Positions 7,241-14,061 of a stretch of DNA of 14,078 bases are shown here, in pieces. Below the pieces are notes generated by a model that was not told the origin of the DNA, searched no databases, and was given only the letters and a program-made list of their open reading frames with translations. This stretch comes from Alphaproteobacteria bacterium UBA6544 (lineage in GTDB: Bacteria > Pseudomonadota > Alphaproteobacteria > UBA8366). Location of the stretch: positions 16,862 through 30,939 of the forward strand of contig DJKK01000257.1 of the NCBI GenBank assembly GCA_002434595.1. Direction: 5' to 3'. The translations under genes were made by a program, and so were the position numbers. Numbering within the stretch: position 1 is the stretch's first letter; each line of letters starts with the position of its first letter.

Positions 7241-8835
7241 CCGCGCCGCTCTGGCTGTTCATCTGGATCATGTTCATGGCATTCGCCGTGCGGCGTCTGA
7301 TCCTCTATCTACACGTCTTCCAGCAGGAAGAATACGACGCCCCGCGGTTCCTTAAATGGGTCGTGACGACAGGTTCCTTCGACAAGCGTCTCAGCCTTTG
7401 GGTCGCGTCGCTGCTCGTCATCATGATGTTCTTCGCCCATCTTCAGGGTTGGGTTGCCGTCGCAATCGTCGGCGGATTATTCATTTCCGCCGCGTGGCGC
7501 GAACGCAACCCGCTGAAGGACGCAAAGAAGAAGCTGGTGCTGACGGCGCGCGCCAAACGCATTCTGGCAATCGCAATTATCTATGCCGGCGCGCTGGGCC
7601 TTGTCTTTGCTTTTCTCTACCTGCACCCGATCTACTGGTTGATACCGATACAGGCAATGCCACTGATGCTCGCCCTCGCAGTCTGGACGCTCGCGCCTCA
7701 GGAAGCGTTTGTACAGCGCCGTTACTGGCGTGAGGCGCACGAGAAGCTCGGGCGACTCGAACCGAAGGTTATTGGCATCACCGGCTCATTCGGGAAGACC
7801 TCGGCTAAACACATTCTCTCGCACGTACTGGAAGCCGCCTCAACAGGGCTCGCGACACCGGGGAGCGTCAATACGCCGATGGGCATCGCTCGCATCGTCC
7901 GCGAACGCCTAAAGCCCGAGCATCGCTATTTCATCGCGGAAATGGGCGCCTATGAGCCTGGCTCGATCGAGCGGCTTTGCCAGCTTGCACCTCCCGACAT
8001 GGCCATCGTCACGGCAATCGGCATGGCGCATTACGAGCGTTTTAAGACGCTCGACACCATCGCCTCTACTAAGTTCGAGCTGGCGGAAGCGGCGATCGTG
8101 CGCGGCGGCAAGGTCATCGTAGCGGAAGACGTCCTGACCCACGCTCCGGCGCGCGCCTTCGCCGAGCGCCACCCTGAGGTCATGATCGTCTGCGGGACCG
8201 GCGACGCCTGTGATTTGAGGATCCTCGAGACCGCCCAGACAAAAGACGGACTGACCTTGAAGCTCGCGTGGCAGGGAGAGCATTTCGTACTCTCCGTACC
8301 GCTCTTCGGAGAGCATCAACTCACCAATATCGCCGTTGTCTTCGCAGCCGCCTGCACCCATGGGATCGATCCGGAAGCTGTTGTGCTCGCCCTGAAGACG
8401 ACGCCACAGGTTGCGCACCGTTTCGAGGTTAAGCCGGGCGCGAACGGTTCCGCCTTGATCGATGACGCCTACAATTCCAACCCGCAAGGCTTCGCCTCGG
8501 CGCTGGCCGCGTTGGACATCCTGGTCAAGCCAGGCGGGAAGCGTGTCCTTGCCACACCGGGTATGGTTGAACTGGGAACCGCGCATGATGACGAACATCG
8601 CCGCCTCGGCAAGATCGCGGCGGCCCATGTAGACGTCCTGCTCGCCATTGCTCCAGAACGGATCGAAAGTTTCGTCGCCGCATTCGACGCACACAAAGCA
8701 GAATCCGCGGAGACACACCGGTTCGCCGAGTTTTCAGAAGCTAATGACTGGATTTCGGACAACGCGGCGTCGGGCGATGCCGTCTTGCTCGAAAACGATT
8801 TGCCCGATCTCTACGAACGCCGCCTGCAAATCTAG
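7237..8835 (+). CDS. Membrane-anchored MurF-like Mur ligase lacking the UDP-binding domain
   Basis: A 532-residue protein; ATG 7237 overlaps the hydrolase stop. Residues 1-152 hold about five hydrophobic segments (roughly 4-25, 53-67, 70-86, 109-127, 131-152), with basic loops between. A complete Mur ligase core follows: P-loop GITGSFGKTS (180-189), EMGAYEPGSIERL (235-247), MAHYERF with His265, STKFEL with Lys279 (the carbamylated-Lys place), and GEHQLTN (358-364). The C-terminal domain has the MurF signature DDAYNSNP (409-416) and GMVELG (442-447). MurF joins D-Ala-D-Ala to UDP-MurNAc-tripeptide. Here the N-terminal domain that binds the UDP-sugar is absent and replaced by membrane helices, and the usual KGSR-type motif near the end reads LENDLPDLYE. 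The likely acceptor is therefore membrane-linked or not a UDP-sugar. PgsB/CapB is a functional analogy (membrane Mur-type amide ligase), but the motifs are MurF-like. Its partner is probably the divergent Ddl-like enzyme. Confidence 0.9.
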   Translation: MTAPLWLFIWIMFMAFAVRRLILYLHVFQQEEYDAPRFLKWVVTTGSFDKRLSLWVASLLVIMMFFAHLQGWVAVAIVGGLFISAAWRERNPLKDAKKKLVLTARAKRILAIAIIYAGALGLVFAFLYLHPIYWLIPIQAMPLMLALAVWTLAPQEAFVQRRYWREAHEKLGRLEPKVIGITGSFGKTSAKHILSHVLEAASTGLATPGSVNTPMGIARIVRERLKPEHRYFIAEMGAYEPGSIERLCQLAPPDMAIVTAIGMAHYERFKTLDTIASTKFELAEAAIVRGGKVIVAEDVLTHAPARAFAERHPEVMIVCGTGDACDLRILETAQTKDGLTLKLAWQGEHFVLSVPLFGEHQLTNIAVVFAAACTHGIDPEAVVLALKTTPQVAHRFEVKPGANGSALIDDAYNSNPQGFASALAALDILVKPGGKRVLATPGMVELGTAHDDEHRRLGKIAAAHVDVLLAIAPERIESFVAAFDAHKAESAETHRFAEFSEANDWISDNAASGDAVLLENDLPDLYERRLQI

Positions 8836-8843
8836 CGAGGCCC

Positions 8844-8872
8844 TTGTCAGCTTCATGCTCGTCAATTATTTT
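8844..8872 (+). promoter_or_regulatory. Candidate sigma70-type promoter of hyuA2
   Basis: TTGTCA (8844-8849), a 17-bp spacer, then TATTTT (8867-8872). The -35 matches 5 of 6 consensus bases and the -10 matches 4 of 6. Expected transcription start is near 8879, inside the adjacent palindrome, which suits a repressor site. It begins 9 bases after the stop of the MurF-like gene. Confidence 0.55.
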
Positions 8873-8890
8873 GTTTGCCTACATACAAAT
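8870..8890. promoter_or_regulatory. Candidate MarR-type operator, site A (upstream of hyuA2)
   Basis: Imperfect palindrome with left half TTTGTTTG (8870-8877) and right part ACATACAAAT (8881-8890). Over 21 bases it matches site B upstream of the molybdenum-hydroxylase FAD-subunit gene at 16 positions, with no gaps. It overlaps the end of the candidate -10 and the expected start of transcription, as expected for repression by the MarR protein encoded two genes downstream. Confidence 0.6.
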
Positions 8891-8912
8891 AAATTGACGC
8901 TTGAGGCGCCTC

Positions 8913-10973
8913 GTGCTCAATAATAAGAAGGCTCAGTCGATTATTGCCGGCATCGATGTCGGCGGCACCTTCACCGACCTCCTGCTTGTCGCAGATGATG
9001 GTGTCAAAGTGGTCAAGACACCGACAACCGTCGAAAACCAGGCCTACGGGGTTCTCGCGGCACTCGCGGAGACGGGCGCCCCACTGTCGGAAATCGATGC
9101 GATCGTCCATGGTACCACGACGACGACCAACGCGGTTCTGGAACGGAAACTTTCGCGCACCGGCATGATCACGACCGAAGGGTTTCGTGACATCATAGAG
9201 GTCGGCAGGCGCACACGGCCGCAGCCCTACGGCATGTTTGGCCGCTTCGAGCCGATCGTGTCCCGCGATCTGCGTCTCGAAGTGCCGGAACGCATGGATG
9301 CTGCCGGTCGCGTGGTACTGGATCTCGACGAAGAATCCGTCAAGGAAGCCGCATCGCAACTACTCGGTCTCGGTTGCGAATCTGTTGTCGTTCACTTCCT
9401 GCATGCCTACGCAAATCCGGACCACGAACGCCGAGCGGTCGAAATACTGCGTGATGTTTGGCCGAACGACTATATCACCGCGGGGCATGAATTGCTTTCG
9501 GAATACCGGGAGTACGAACGCGGTGTCACCGCGACGGTCAATGCCGCGGTACGTCCGATCCTGCACCGCTATGTCGACCGGCTTCAATCCGAGCTAACGC
9601 GGGAAGGTTTCCGCCGTGATTTCCTCGTGATGAACGGCAATGGCGGCATGGTCTCGGCCCGTCTCGTGGACCGGGAAGCCGCGAAGACTGTCATGTCAGG
9701 CCCCGCCTCCGGCGTCATGGCTGCCGCCCACGCCGCAAAGCGAGCGGGAATTGACAATCTCATCACCTACGATATGGGTGGGACATCAACCGACGTCGCT
9801 CTGGTTATGGATGCCGTACCAGCGGTCAGTAATGAACTCGACGTCGAGTACGCCATGCCGATCCACGTCCCGATGGTGGACGTGCGCACCATTGGCTCCG
9901 GTGGCGGCTCGATTGCCGCGGTGTCGGAAGCCGGTCTCCTCAAAGTCGGCCCGGAGAGTGCCGGCGCGTCGCCCGGGCCAATCTGTTACGGGCGTGGCAG
10001 CACCGAACCCACCATCACCGATGCCAATCTCCTGCTCGGCCGTCTCAACCCGGAAAACCTGCTCTCTGCGGAAAATGCCCCCTCGCTCGATGCAATTCGC
10101 AGTACTTTCGATGAAAAGATTGCGGTGCCACTCGGTATCGATACAGACGCGGCGGCGGGAGCCGTTATCCGCGTCGCAAACGACCGAATGGCCGGCGCGA
10201 TACGGATTGTATCAATATCAAAAGGCCATGACCCGCGCGATTTCACGCTCTTCGCTTTTGGCGGAGCGGGTCCTCTTCACGCTGTCGCCTTAGCGCGGGA
10301 ACTCGGCATCCCGCACGTCCTCGTCCCCACCCGCCCCGGAATCACCAACGCTCTCGGCTGCGTTGTCGCCGATGTGCGGCACGACTTCGTGCGGACGGTG
10401 AATCGGCCTCTCGACCTTGTCGACATGGGGGAAGTGCAGGAAATAATGTCGTCGCAAGTCAAGGAAGGCAATGCGCTTATCAAATCCGAAACGATACCGA
10501 TCGAAAATATTCGCGTATTCCACGGTGCCGACATGCAATTTGTCGGACAAACCCATCTAATTTCGGTTTCGCTCCCACGTCTCGACGCGACACGCGAAGA
10601 AATTCAAGAAATATTCGAGAAGGCCTATTTCAACCGTTTTCAGGTCGAATTGCCCGAAATTCGAGCAAATCTCGTCAATTTGAAGACATCGGTGATCGGT
10701 GAGCGTCCCGATTTCGACCTCAGCCAGATCATGGATGCGCGTTTTCGCGCGGAAACCGTCGAAAATGCCCGTACCGGAAAGCGACAGGTTTGGTTCGACG
10801 GCGAATGGCTCGATACCGCCATCTACCAACGCGACAAGCTGCCGACAGGCGGCCAGTTCGCGGGCCCTGCCATTGTCGAGCAGATGGACACAACAATCGC
10901 GGTTGAGCCCGGAAACACAGTGCTGGTGGACACCGACGGCAACCTTTCGATCGAGATCGGAGACCACTCATGA
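8913..10973 (+). CDS. hyuA: Hydantoinase A / oxoprolinase-family ATP-dependent subunit (HyuA2)
   Basis: A 686-residue protein. I choose GTG 8913 because GAGG (8903-8906) lies 6 nt upstream; the TTG at 8901 would put that site inside the gene. The full HyuA architecture is present: DVGGTFTD (15-22), HGTTTTTNAVLERK (66-79), MSGPASGV (261-268), DMGGTSTD (287-294), TIGSGGGSIA (326-335), VGPESAGASPGPICYG (345-360) and FGGAGPLHA. The actin-like ATP pocket is intact. It should drive ATP-dependent opening, hydrolysis or carboxylation of a small, often cyclic, amide-type substrate together with HyuB2. Its motifs differ from HyuA1 (TSTD against TTAK in the second phosphate motif), so the two are not a recent duplication. 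It is the first gene of hyuA2-hyuB2-marR, behind a promoter overlapped by a MarR-like operator, and its stop overlaps hyuB2 (ATGA). It is probably induced by the pathway substrate. The exact substrate is not readable. Confidence 0.94.
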   Translation: MLNNKKAQSIIAGIDVGGTFTDLLLVADDGVKVVKTPTTVENQAYGVLAALAETGAPLSEIDAIVHGTTTTTNAVLERKLSRTGMITTEGFRDIIEVGRRTRPQPYGMFGRFEPIVSRDLRLEVPERMDAAGRVVLDLDEESVKEAASQLLGLGCESVVVHFLHAYANPDHERRAVEILRDVWPNDYITAGHELLSEYREYERGVTATVNAAVRPILHRYVDRLQSELTREGFRRDFLVMNGNGGMVSARLVDREAAKTVMSGPASGVMAAAHAAKRAGIDNLITYDMGGTSTDVALVMDAVPAVSNELDVEYAMPIHVPMVDVRTIGSGGGSIAAVSEAGLLKVGPESAGASPGPICYGRGSTEPTITDANLLLGRLNPENLLSAENAPSLDAIRSTFDEKIAVPLGIDTDAAAGAVIRVANDRMAGAIRIVSISKGHDPRDFTLFAFGGAGPLHAVALARELGIPHVLVPTRPGITNALGCVVADVRHDFVRTVNRPLDLVDMGEVQEIMSSQVKEGNALIKSETIPIENIRVFHGADMQFVGQTHLISVSLPRLDATREEIQEIFEKAYFNRFQVELPEIRANLVNLKTSVIGERPDFDLSQIMDARFRAETVENARTGKRQVWFDGEWLDTAIYQRDKLPTGGQFAGPAIVEQMDTTIAVEPGNTVLVDTDGNLSIEIGDHS

Positions 10974-12712
10974 GCAGTATCGATCCGATCACGTTGGGCG
11001 TAATTCAGGCCGGGCTGCAACAGGTCTGTGACGAAATGGACCTGACATTCTCCAGATCGGCATTCTCGCCGGTCATCGCAGAGGCCGACGACCGGTCCGA
11101 CGGCATCTATGACGCCGAGACAGGGGAGCTGATCGCGCAAGGCGAACTCGGCCTGCCGGTGTTCGTCGGCACCATGCAGTTTTCGACCATGACGTTGATC
11201 GACTTTATCAAACAGGGGAAAGCACTGCCGCCAGAGGAAGGTGACGTCTACATCGTCAACGATCCATATCTCGGCGGCACCCACCTGATGGACGTCCGCT
11301 TTGCCATGCCTTTCTATTACAAGGGCGAACTCTTCTCGTGGCTGTCCAACACCGGACATTGGCCGGATATCGGAGGCGCTGTACCGGGCGGCTTTTCCGC
11401 AAACGCAACCGCCGTCGAGCAAGAAGGATTGCGTTTGCCGCCGGTAAAACTCGTCAAACGCGGCGAGATGGACCCTGAGATCTATGCGATCATCTGCTCC
11501 AATATCCGGATTGCGGACCAACGAATCGGCGACATCCGGGCTCAGATCGCCGCGCTGAAGGTAGGTGCACGCCAGCTGACGGTGCTCCTCGACCGCTACG
11601 GCGCAGATACCGTGAAATCGACGATCGGCGAATGGCGGGGCCGAGCCGCCCAGCAGATGCGGGCAAAGATCGCCCGTATCCCCGATGGAACCTACAAAGG
11701 AGAAGCCTGGGTCGATTCCGACGGCGTGATCGACGAGCCTCTTCGGATTGCCGTCTCGATCGAAAAGAAGGATGGAGACCTGTATTTCGATTTCTCCGAA
11801 TCCAGCCCACCATGCCGAGGACCAATGAATAGTGTCATCGCGACCACCCGCTCTTCGGTCTATTTGGCGATGAAGCACATTTTCCCCGAGGTTCCGATCA
11901 ACGCCGGAACTTTCGAGCCGCTGCATATATTGGATCCCGTCGGCACATTCCTCTACGCGGAGTATCCGCGTCCAGTCTCGGGTTGTGCCGCCGAAGTCTC
12001 GCAACGGATCGCCGAAGCCGTTTTCGCGGCACTGGTCGATCCAATTCCAGACATCGTGACAGCGGCACCAGCGGGCTCGAGCGGCAATTTCGCGCTTGGT
12101 GGTTTCGATCCGGAGAAGAACCGTCCCTTCGTTATGTATCAGATCTCTGGCGGCGGCTATGGTGGGAATGCGGACCACGACGGGCTGACAAACGGCTGCT
12201 CCACAATTGGTATATCGAAGACACAACCAATCGAAGTTTTGGAACAGTACTATCCCGTCCTATTCCATGAGTATGGACTGCGTGAGGGCTCGGGTGGAGC
12301 TGGCCGTCAGCGCGGCGGCTTTGGCGTCAACTATACCGTTGAGTTGCGGCGCGGTGAGGCGCAGGCCTCTTTCGTCATGGATCACGGACGGGTCGGGCCA
12401 CAAGGCGCGCTGGGCGGCAAGGATGGCAGACCGAATACAGTCACAGTATACCGGAATGGCGAAGCCTATACGCCCCTGCATCTCTCGAAAGATCAGGATA
12501 TTCCGATCGCGCCCGGCGACATCATCTCGGTGGGCACACCCGGCGGTGGCGGGTTCGGAGACCCGCACGACCGCGACGTCGATCTCGTCCTGCGCGACGT
12601 GAAACGGGCTTATTATACTGCCGAGCAGGCGCAAGAGTTGTTCGGAGTCGTTCTCACAGCGGACCTGAATGCCGTAGACGGGCCCGCAACCGCCACGTTG
12701 CGTGGCCGTTAG
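10970..12712 (+). CDS. hyuB: Hydantoinase B / oxoprolinase-family subunit (HyuB2)
   Basis: A 580-residue protein whose ATG overlaps the hyuA2 stop. HyuB marks: DEMDLTFSRSAFSPVIAE (21-38), VNDPYLGGTHLMDV (96-109) with His105 and Asp108, NTGHWPDIGG (127-136) with His130, ADQRIGDIRAQIAA, the central ISGGGYGGNADHDGLTNG, HEYGLREGSGGAGRQRGGFG, and the C-terminal TPGGGGFGDPHDRD. The His-x-x-Asp and the later His form a probable metal or substrate site that is intact here, unlike in HyuB1. It is the partner of HyuA2 in a cytoplasmic ATP-dependent hydrolase or carboxylase complex. The MarR gene starts 10 bp after its stop. The neighbouring molybdenum-hydroxylase genes suggest the substrate or product is a heterocycle, but that is inference. 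Confidence 0.94.
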   Translation: MSSIDPITLGVIQAGLQQVCDEMDLTFSRSAFSPVIAEADDRSDGIYDAETGELIAQGELGLPVFVGTMQFSTMTLIDFIKQGKALPPEEGDVYIVNDPYLGGTHLMDVRFAMPFYYKGELFSWLSNTGHWPDIGGAVPGGFSANATAVEQEGLRLPPVKLVKRGEMDPEIYAIICSNIRIADQRIGDIRAQIAALKVGARQLTVLLDRYGADTVKSTIGEWRGRAAQQMRAKIARIPDGTYKGEAWVDSDGVIDEPLRIAVSIEKKDGDLYFDFSESSPPCRGPMNSVIATTRSSVYLAMKHIFPEVPINAGTFEPLHILDPVGTFLYAEYPRPVSGCAAEVSQRIAEAVFAALVDPIPDIVTAAPAGSSGNFALGGFDPEKNRPFVMYQISGGGYGGNADHDGLTNGCSTIGISKTQPIEVLEQYYPVLFHEYGLREGSGGAGRQRGGFGVNYTVELRRGEAQASFVMDHGRVGPQGALGGKDGRPNTVTVYRNGEAYTPLHLSKDQDIPIAPGDIISVGTPGGGGFGDPHDRDVDLVLRDVKRAYYTAEQAQELFGVVLTADLNAVDGPATATLRGR

Positions 12713-12722
12713 GGAGGTGTGC

Positions 12723-13151
12723 GTGACCGGCAAGAAGAAATCGGTGTACAGATTGGAAGATCAGGTTGGCCACATTCTGCGTCGCGCCAATCAGCGCCAC
12801 GCCGCGATATTCTTCGATAGTCTTGGGCAGAAGCTGACACCCATGCAGTTTGCCGTCTTGGTCAAAATCGGTGACGAAGACGAAGTTTCTCAAAACTTGC
12901 TGGGACGGCTTGCCGCGATGGACCCGGCGACTGTCCAAGGCGTCGTCCGCCGATTGCGCGAGCGCGGATTGATCGCCGCACGACCTGATCCCGAGGATGG
13001 CCGACGTAGTCTTTGGAGCCTTTCCAATACGGGAAAGACATTGATACAGGAGACCCTTTCCAAAGCTGAAGGAATTACGGAACGTACCCTTAAACCGCTA
13101 GACAGTAAGGAGCGCGCGACCTTCCTCCGGCTCCTGCGCAAGCTGTCTTGA
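12723..13151 (+). CDS. MarR-family transcriptional regulator
   Basis: A 142-residue protein, a normal MarR length. GTG 12723 has GGAGG (12713-12717) 5 nt upstream; the longer reading from GTG 12702 overlaps hyuB2 and contains that site. The layout is a dimerisation helix (YRLEDQVGHILRRANQRHAAIF, about 9-30), then a winged helix-turn-helix from about 36 to 105: LTPMQFAVL, LLGRLAAMDPATVQGVVRRLRERGLI (recognition helix near 67-81), and wing RPDPEDGRRSLWSLSNTG. C-terminal helices complete the dimer interface. MarR proteins usually repress by binding palindromes over promoters and release on ligand binding. Two related palindromes lie in this window, at 8870-8890 and 13174-13193, flanking the operon that encodes it, so autoregulation and control of the FAD-subunit gene are likely. 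The effector may be the pathway substrate or an intermediate. The family call is firm; the operators are inferred. Confidence 0.93.
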   Translation: MTGKKKSVYRLEDQVGHILRRANQRHAAIFFDSLGQKLTPMQFAVLVKIGDEDEVSQNLLGRLAAMDPATVQGVVRRLRERGLIAARPDPEDGRRSLWSLSNTGKTLIQETLSKAEGITERTLKPLDSKERATFLRLLRKLS

Positions 13152-13176
13152 ACCCATAACCGTAATGAAATAATTT
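13148..13176 (+). promoter_or_regulatory. Candidate promoter of the molybdenum-hydroxylase operon
   Basis: TTGAAC (13148-13153), a 17-bp spacer, then TAATTT (13171-13176). Matches are weaker than at hyuA2 (4 of 6 and 3 of 6), but the distances to the adjacent palindrome are identical to those at hyuA2 (-35 begins 26 bases before the palindrome, -10 begins 3 bases before). The -35 overlaps the marR stop codon. A start near 13183 would give a leader of only about 17 nt. Confidence 0.45.
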
Positions 13177-13193
13177 GTTTGTGAACAAACAAA
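13174..13193. promoter_or_regulatory. Candidate MarR-type operator, site B (upstream of FAD-subunit gene)
   Basis: A perfect inverted repeat: TTTGTTTG (13174-13181), four-base centre TGAA, CAAACAAA (13186-13193). It lies directly after the MarR gene and 7 bases before the next start codon, overlapping the candidate -10 and the expected transcription start. The size and A/T-rich symmetric halves suit a MarR dimer. Confidence 0.65.
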
Positions 13194-13200
13194 ACTGAAA

Positions 13201-14061
13201 ATGCCGAGCTTTTACGAAAGACCCCATACACTCGACGTTGCGCTGGACATACTAGCCTCCGGCAGCTGGACGGTACTTTCTGGGGGCACCGACATCTTTC
13301 CCGGTCTGACTGATGCGCAGGCTTGGGGCCGTCCAGGACCGCAACGAATTCTTGATATCTCCGGTATTGGCGAATTGGGCGGCATCGAAATACTCGATGA
13401 CGAAGTCCGGTTCGGAGCCCGAGCGACCTGGACGGAAATGATCGAAGCCGACCTCCCGCCCTATTTCTACACCCTGAAGGCGGCCGGCCGCGACGTCGGC
13501 GGCGTACAAATCCAGAACCGGGGTACAATCGCCGGCAACATCTGCAATGCATCGCCTGCCGCAGACGGTGTTCCTGCCCTAATTGCACTCGACGCCGAAG
13601 TGGAATTGTCAGGCCTCCGCGGTATCCGCCGCATCGCCGTCGCCAAATTTATCCAGGGAAACCGGCGTACGGCACTGCAGGACGGCGAACTCGTCACTGC
13701 TATTTACGTGCCTCGGTTATTTTCTGTGGCACTATCTAATTTTCACAAACTCGGTGCCAGAAGATACCTGGTGATATCGATTGCCATGGTTGCTGTTGTC
13801 GTCGACTTCGACGAGAGCGGCGCCATCAATCATGCGCGGGTCGCCATCGGCTCCTGCTCTGAAGTCGCGCAGCGTTTGTATTTACTCGAAGAAAATATGA
13901 TAGGGCGCAGGCCTGATGAAGACCTGCGCGTGCTCGTAACTCGGGACACGCTCTCACCGCTGTCGCCAATCGACGATATTCGCGCTGATGCCGGCTATCG
14001 GATGAGGGCCGCCCAGAACCTCGTCCAGCGCGCACTTGCCGAGTTAGGAACCGAATCATGA
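13201..14061 (+). CDS. FAD-binding medium subunit of a xanthine dehydrogenase / CO dehydrogenase-family molybdenum hydroxylase
   Basis: A 286-residue protein, the usual length of CoxM/CutM/NdhF-type FAD subunits. The start MPSFYERPHTLDVALDIL fits the family's N-terminus (Y-x-R-P then an 'EAL..L' helix). The ribosome-binding site before ATG 13201 is poor. FAD-contact marks: SGGTDIFPGL (27-36, usually AGGTDL/AGGQSL) and RGTIAGNICNASPAADGVPAL (107-127). The C-terminal half has FHKLGARRYLVISIAMVAVVVDFD (181-204), typical of the CO-dehydrogenase flavoprotein C-terminal domain. The subunit passes electrons from the iron-sulfur subunit to an acceptor during hydroxylation of an aromatic or N-heterocyclic substrate at the molybdenum subunit. 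The iron-sulfur and molybdenum subunits are not in this window but should follow; the next gene overlaps the stop (ATGA). It sits behind a MarR-like operator and so is probably coregulated with hyuA2-hyuB2. The substrate is unknown. Confidence 0.92.
   Translation: MPSFYERPHTLDVALDILASGSWTVLSGGTDIFPGLTDAQAWGRPGPQRILDISGIGELGGIEILDDEVRFGARATWTEMIEADLPPYFYTLKAAGRDVGGVQIQNRGTIAGNICNASPAADGVPALIALDAEVELSGLRGIRRIAVAKFIQGNRRTALQDGELVTAIYVPRLFSVALSNFHKLGARRYLVISIAMVAVVVDFDESGAINHARVAIGSCSEVAQRLYLLEENMIGRRPDEDLRVLVTRDTLSPLSPIDDIRADAGYRMRAAQNLVQRALAELGTES

Noticed and set aside
7909..8718. Open frame of 269 codons on the minus strand opposite the MurF-like gene
   Set aside because: The plus-strand frame carries clear Mur ligase motifs throughout. 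The antisense protein shows no family features.
10823..12226. Long open frame (467 codons) on the minus strand opposite hyuA2/hyuB2
   Set aside because: It is an antisense frame of two well-supported genes in GC-rich DNA, with no recognisable domain and no ribosome-binding site.
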